Part shown: piece by piece, positions 5,020-5,217 of the stretch | How the letters are laid out: the number at the start of each line of letters is the position of its first letter | How positions within the stretch are numbered: the first letter of the stretch is position 1 | NCBI GenBank assembly: GCA_031274385.1 | Contig: JAISQH010000065.1 | Location: 1 to 5,217 of the forward strand | Origin: Planctomycetaceae bacterium | GTDB taxonomy: Bacteria > Planctomycetota > Planctomycetia > Pirellulales > Thermoguttaceae | DNA length: 5,217 nt | Reading direction: 5' to 3' | The notes under the pieces: model-generated | What the model was told of the DNA's origin: nothing | The model's database searches: none | Seen by the model: only the letters and a program-made list of their open reading frames with translations | Translations under genes and position numbers: made by a program

Positions 5020-5217
5020 TGACAAAAATTTTCCTTGTGTTCACATTCCGAAGTTTAAATGAGGCGGATGTCGATAAAACCGGTCATTGCGGTGAAAGGA
5101 GGTAATTGTCTATTTTGTTTTTCATGTTTGCGCGCAAAGACGCAAAGAATCAAACGAGCATCTTTATCATATTCGGTTATCAATTTCATTGTGGCGTTTT
5201 TTCATTTTAGAGGATTT
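5020..5217. other. Downstream spacer with a strong unpaired AGGAGG and no clear gene
   Basis: No intrinsic terminator is obvious after the ATPase stop. AAAGGAGGT at 5095-5103 is a near-perfect anti-16S match, but only a TTG three bases on follows closely, so no good start is placed. A plus-strand frame from ATG 5059 stays open to the window edge for 53 codons, and a minus-strand frame ends at 5058. Both are read through the repeat at 5130-5149 and neither has recognisable motifs. A gene continuing beyond the right edge cannot be excluded. Confidence 0.4.
5130..5149 (+). repeat. Dispersed 'GCGCGCAAAG-cgcAAAGAA' motif, copy 2
   Basis: GCGCGCAAAGACGCAAAGAA matches the minus strand of 1328-1347 in 18 of 20 positions. 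Its front overlaps the palindrome TTTGCGCGCAAA (5127-5138). The two copies are in opposite orientation and bracket both intact genes. Confidence 0.6.

Noticed and set aside
1..5217. tRNA, rRNA or an intact insertion sequence
   Set aside because: No cloverleaf or rRNA-like sequence and no transposase motif was seen on either strand by eye.

Overview
The window looks like an accessory, decaying stretch of a low-to-moderate GC bacterial chromosome. Only two genes look intact. They sit among AT-rich DNA that holds gene remnants and several families of short repeats. A YD-repeat fragment, an HlyD-type adaptor with a long charged tail, and a remnant of what I take to be a conserved membrane protein are a combination I associate with Planctomycetes or other PVC-group bacteria. 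That placement is inference and has low confidence.

Layout, left to right. Positions 1-408 (minus) hold the 5'-truncated stub of an RHS/YD-repeat protein that continues beyond the left edge. Positions 412-717 are AT-rich and show no supportable gene. Positions 718-1322 (minus) hold a frameshifted coding remnant: two open frames that join into one plausible membrane-anchored protein. Positions 1323-1567 hold dispersed and tandem short repeats. Positions 1568-3217 (minus) encode an intact periplasmic adaptor (membrane fusion protein) with an Arg/Glu/Pro-rich C-terminal tail and its own promoter. Positions 3218-3876 are a 659-bp divergent intergenic region rich in structure: the adaptor promoter, two strong stem-loops, an inverted 'accacgaaa' repeat pair, a 32-bp tandem array and a candidate promoter for the next gene. 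Positions 3877-5019 (plus) encode an intact AAA_14/DUF4143 ATPase with a nuclease-like C-terminal motif. Positions 5020-5217 hold another dispersed repeat copy and a Shine-Dalgarno-like AGGAGG without a convincing gene.

The two intact genes are divergent and I see no evidence that they share a pathway. The adaptor would normally work with an ABC or RND pump, but no pump gene lies downstream of it here. The ATPase stands alone. The most unusual feature is the control region of the ATPase gene: five degenerate repeat units spaced exactly 32 bp apart, with a promoter-like pair and a hairpin plus T-run formed from the last two units. A related single copy overlaps the promoter of the adaptor gene.
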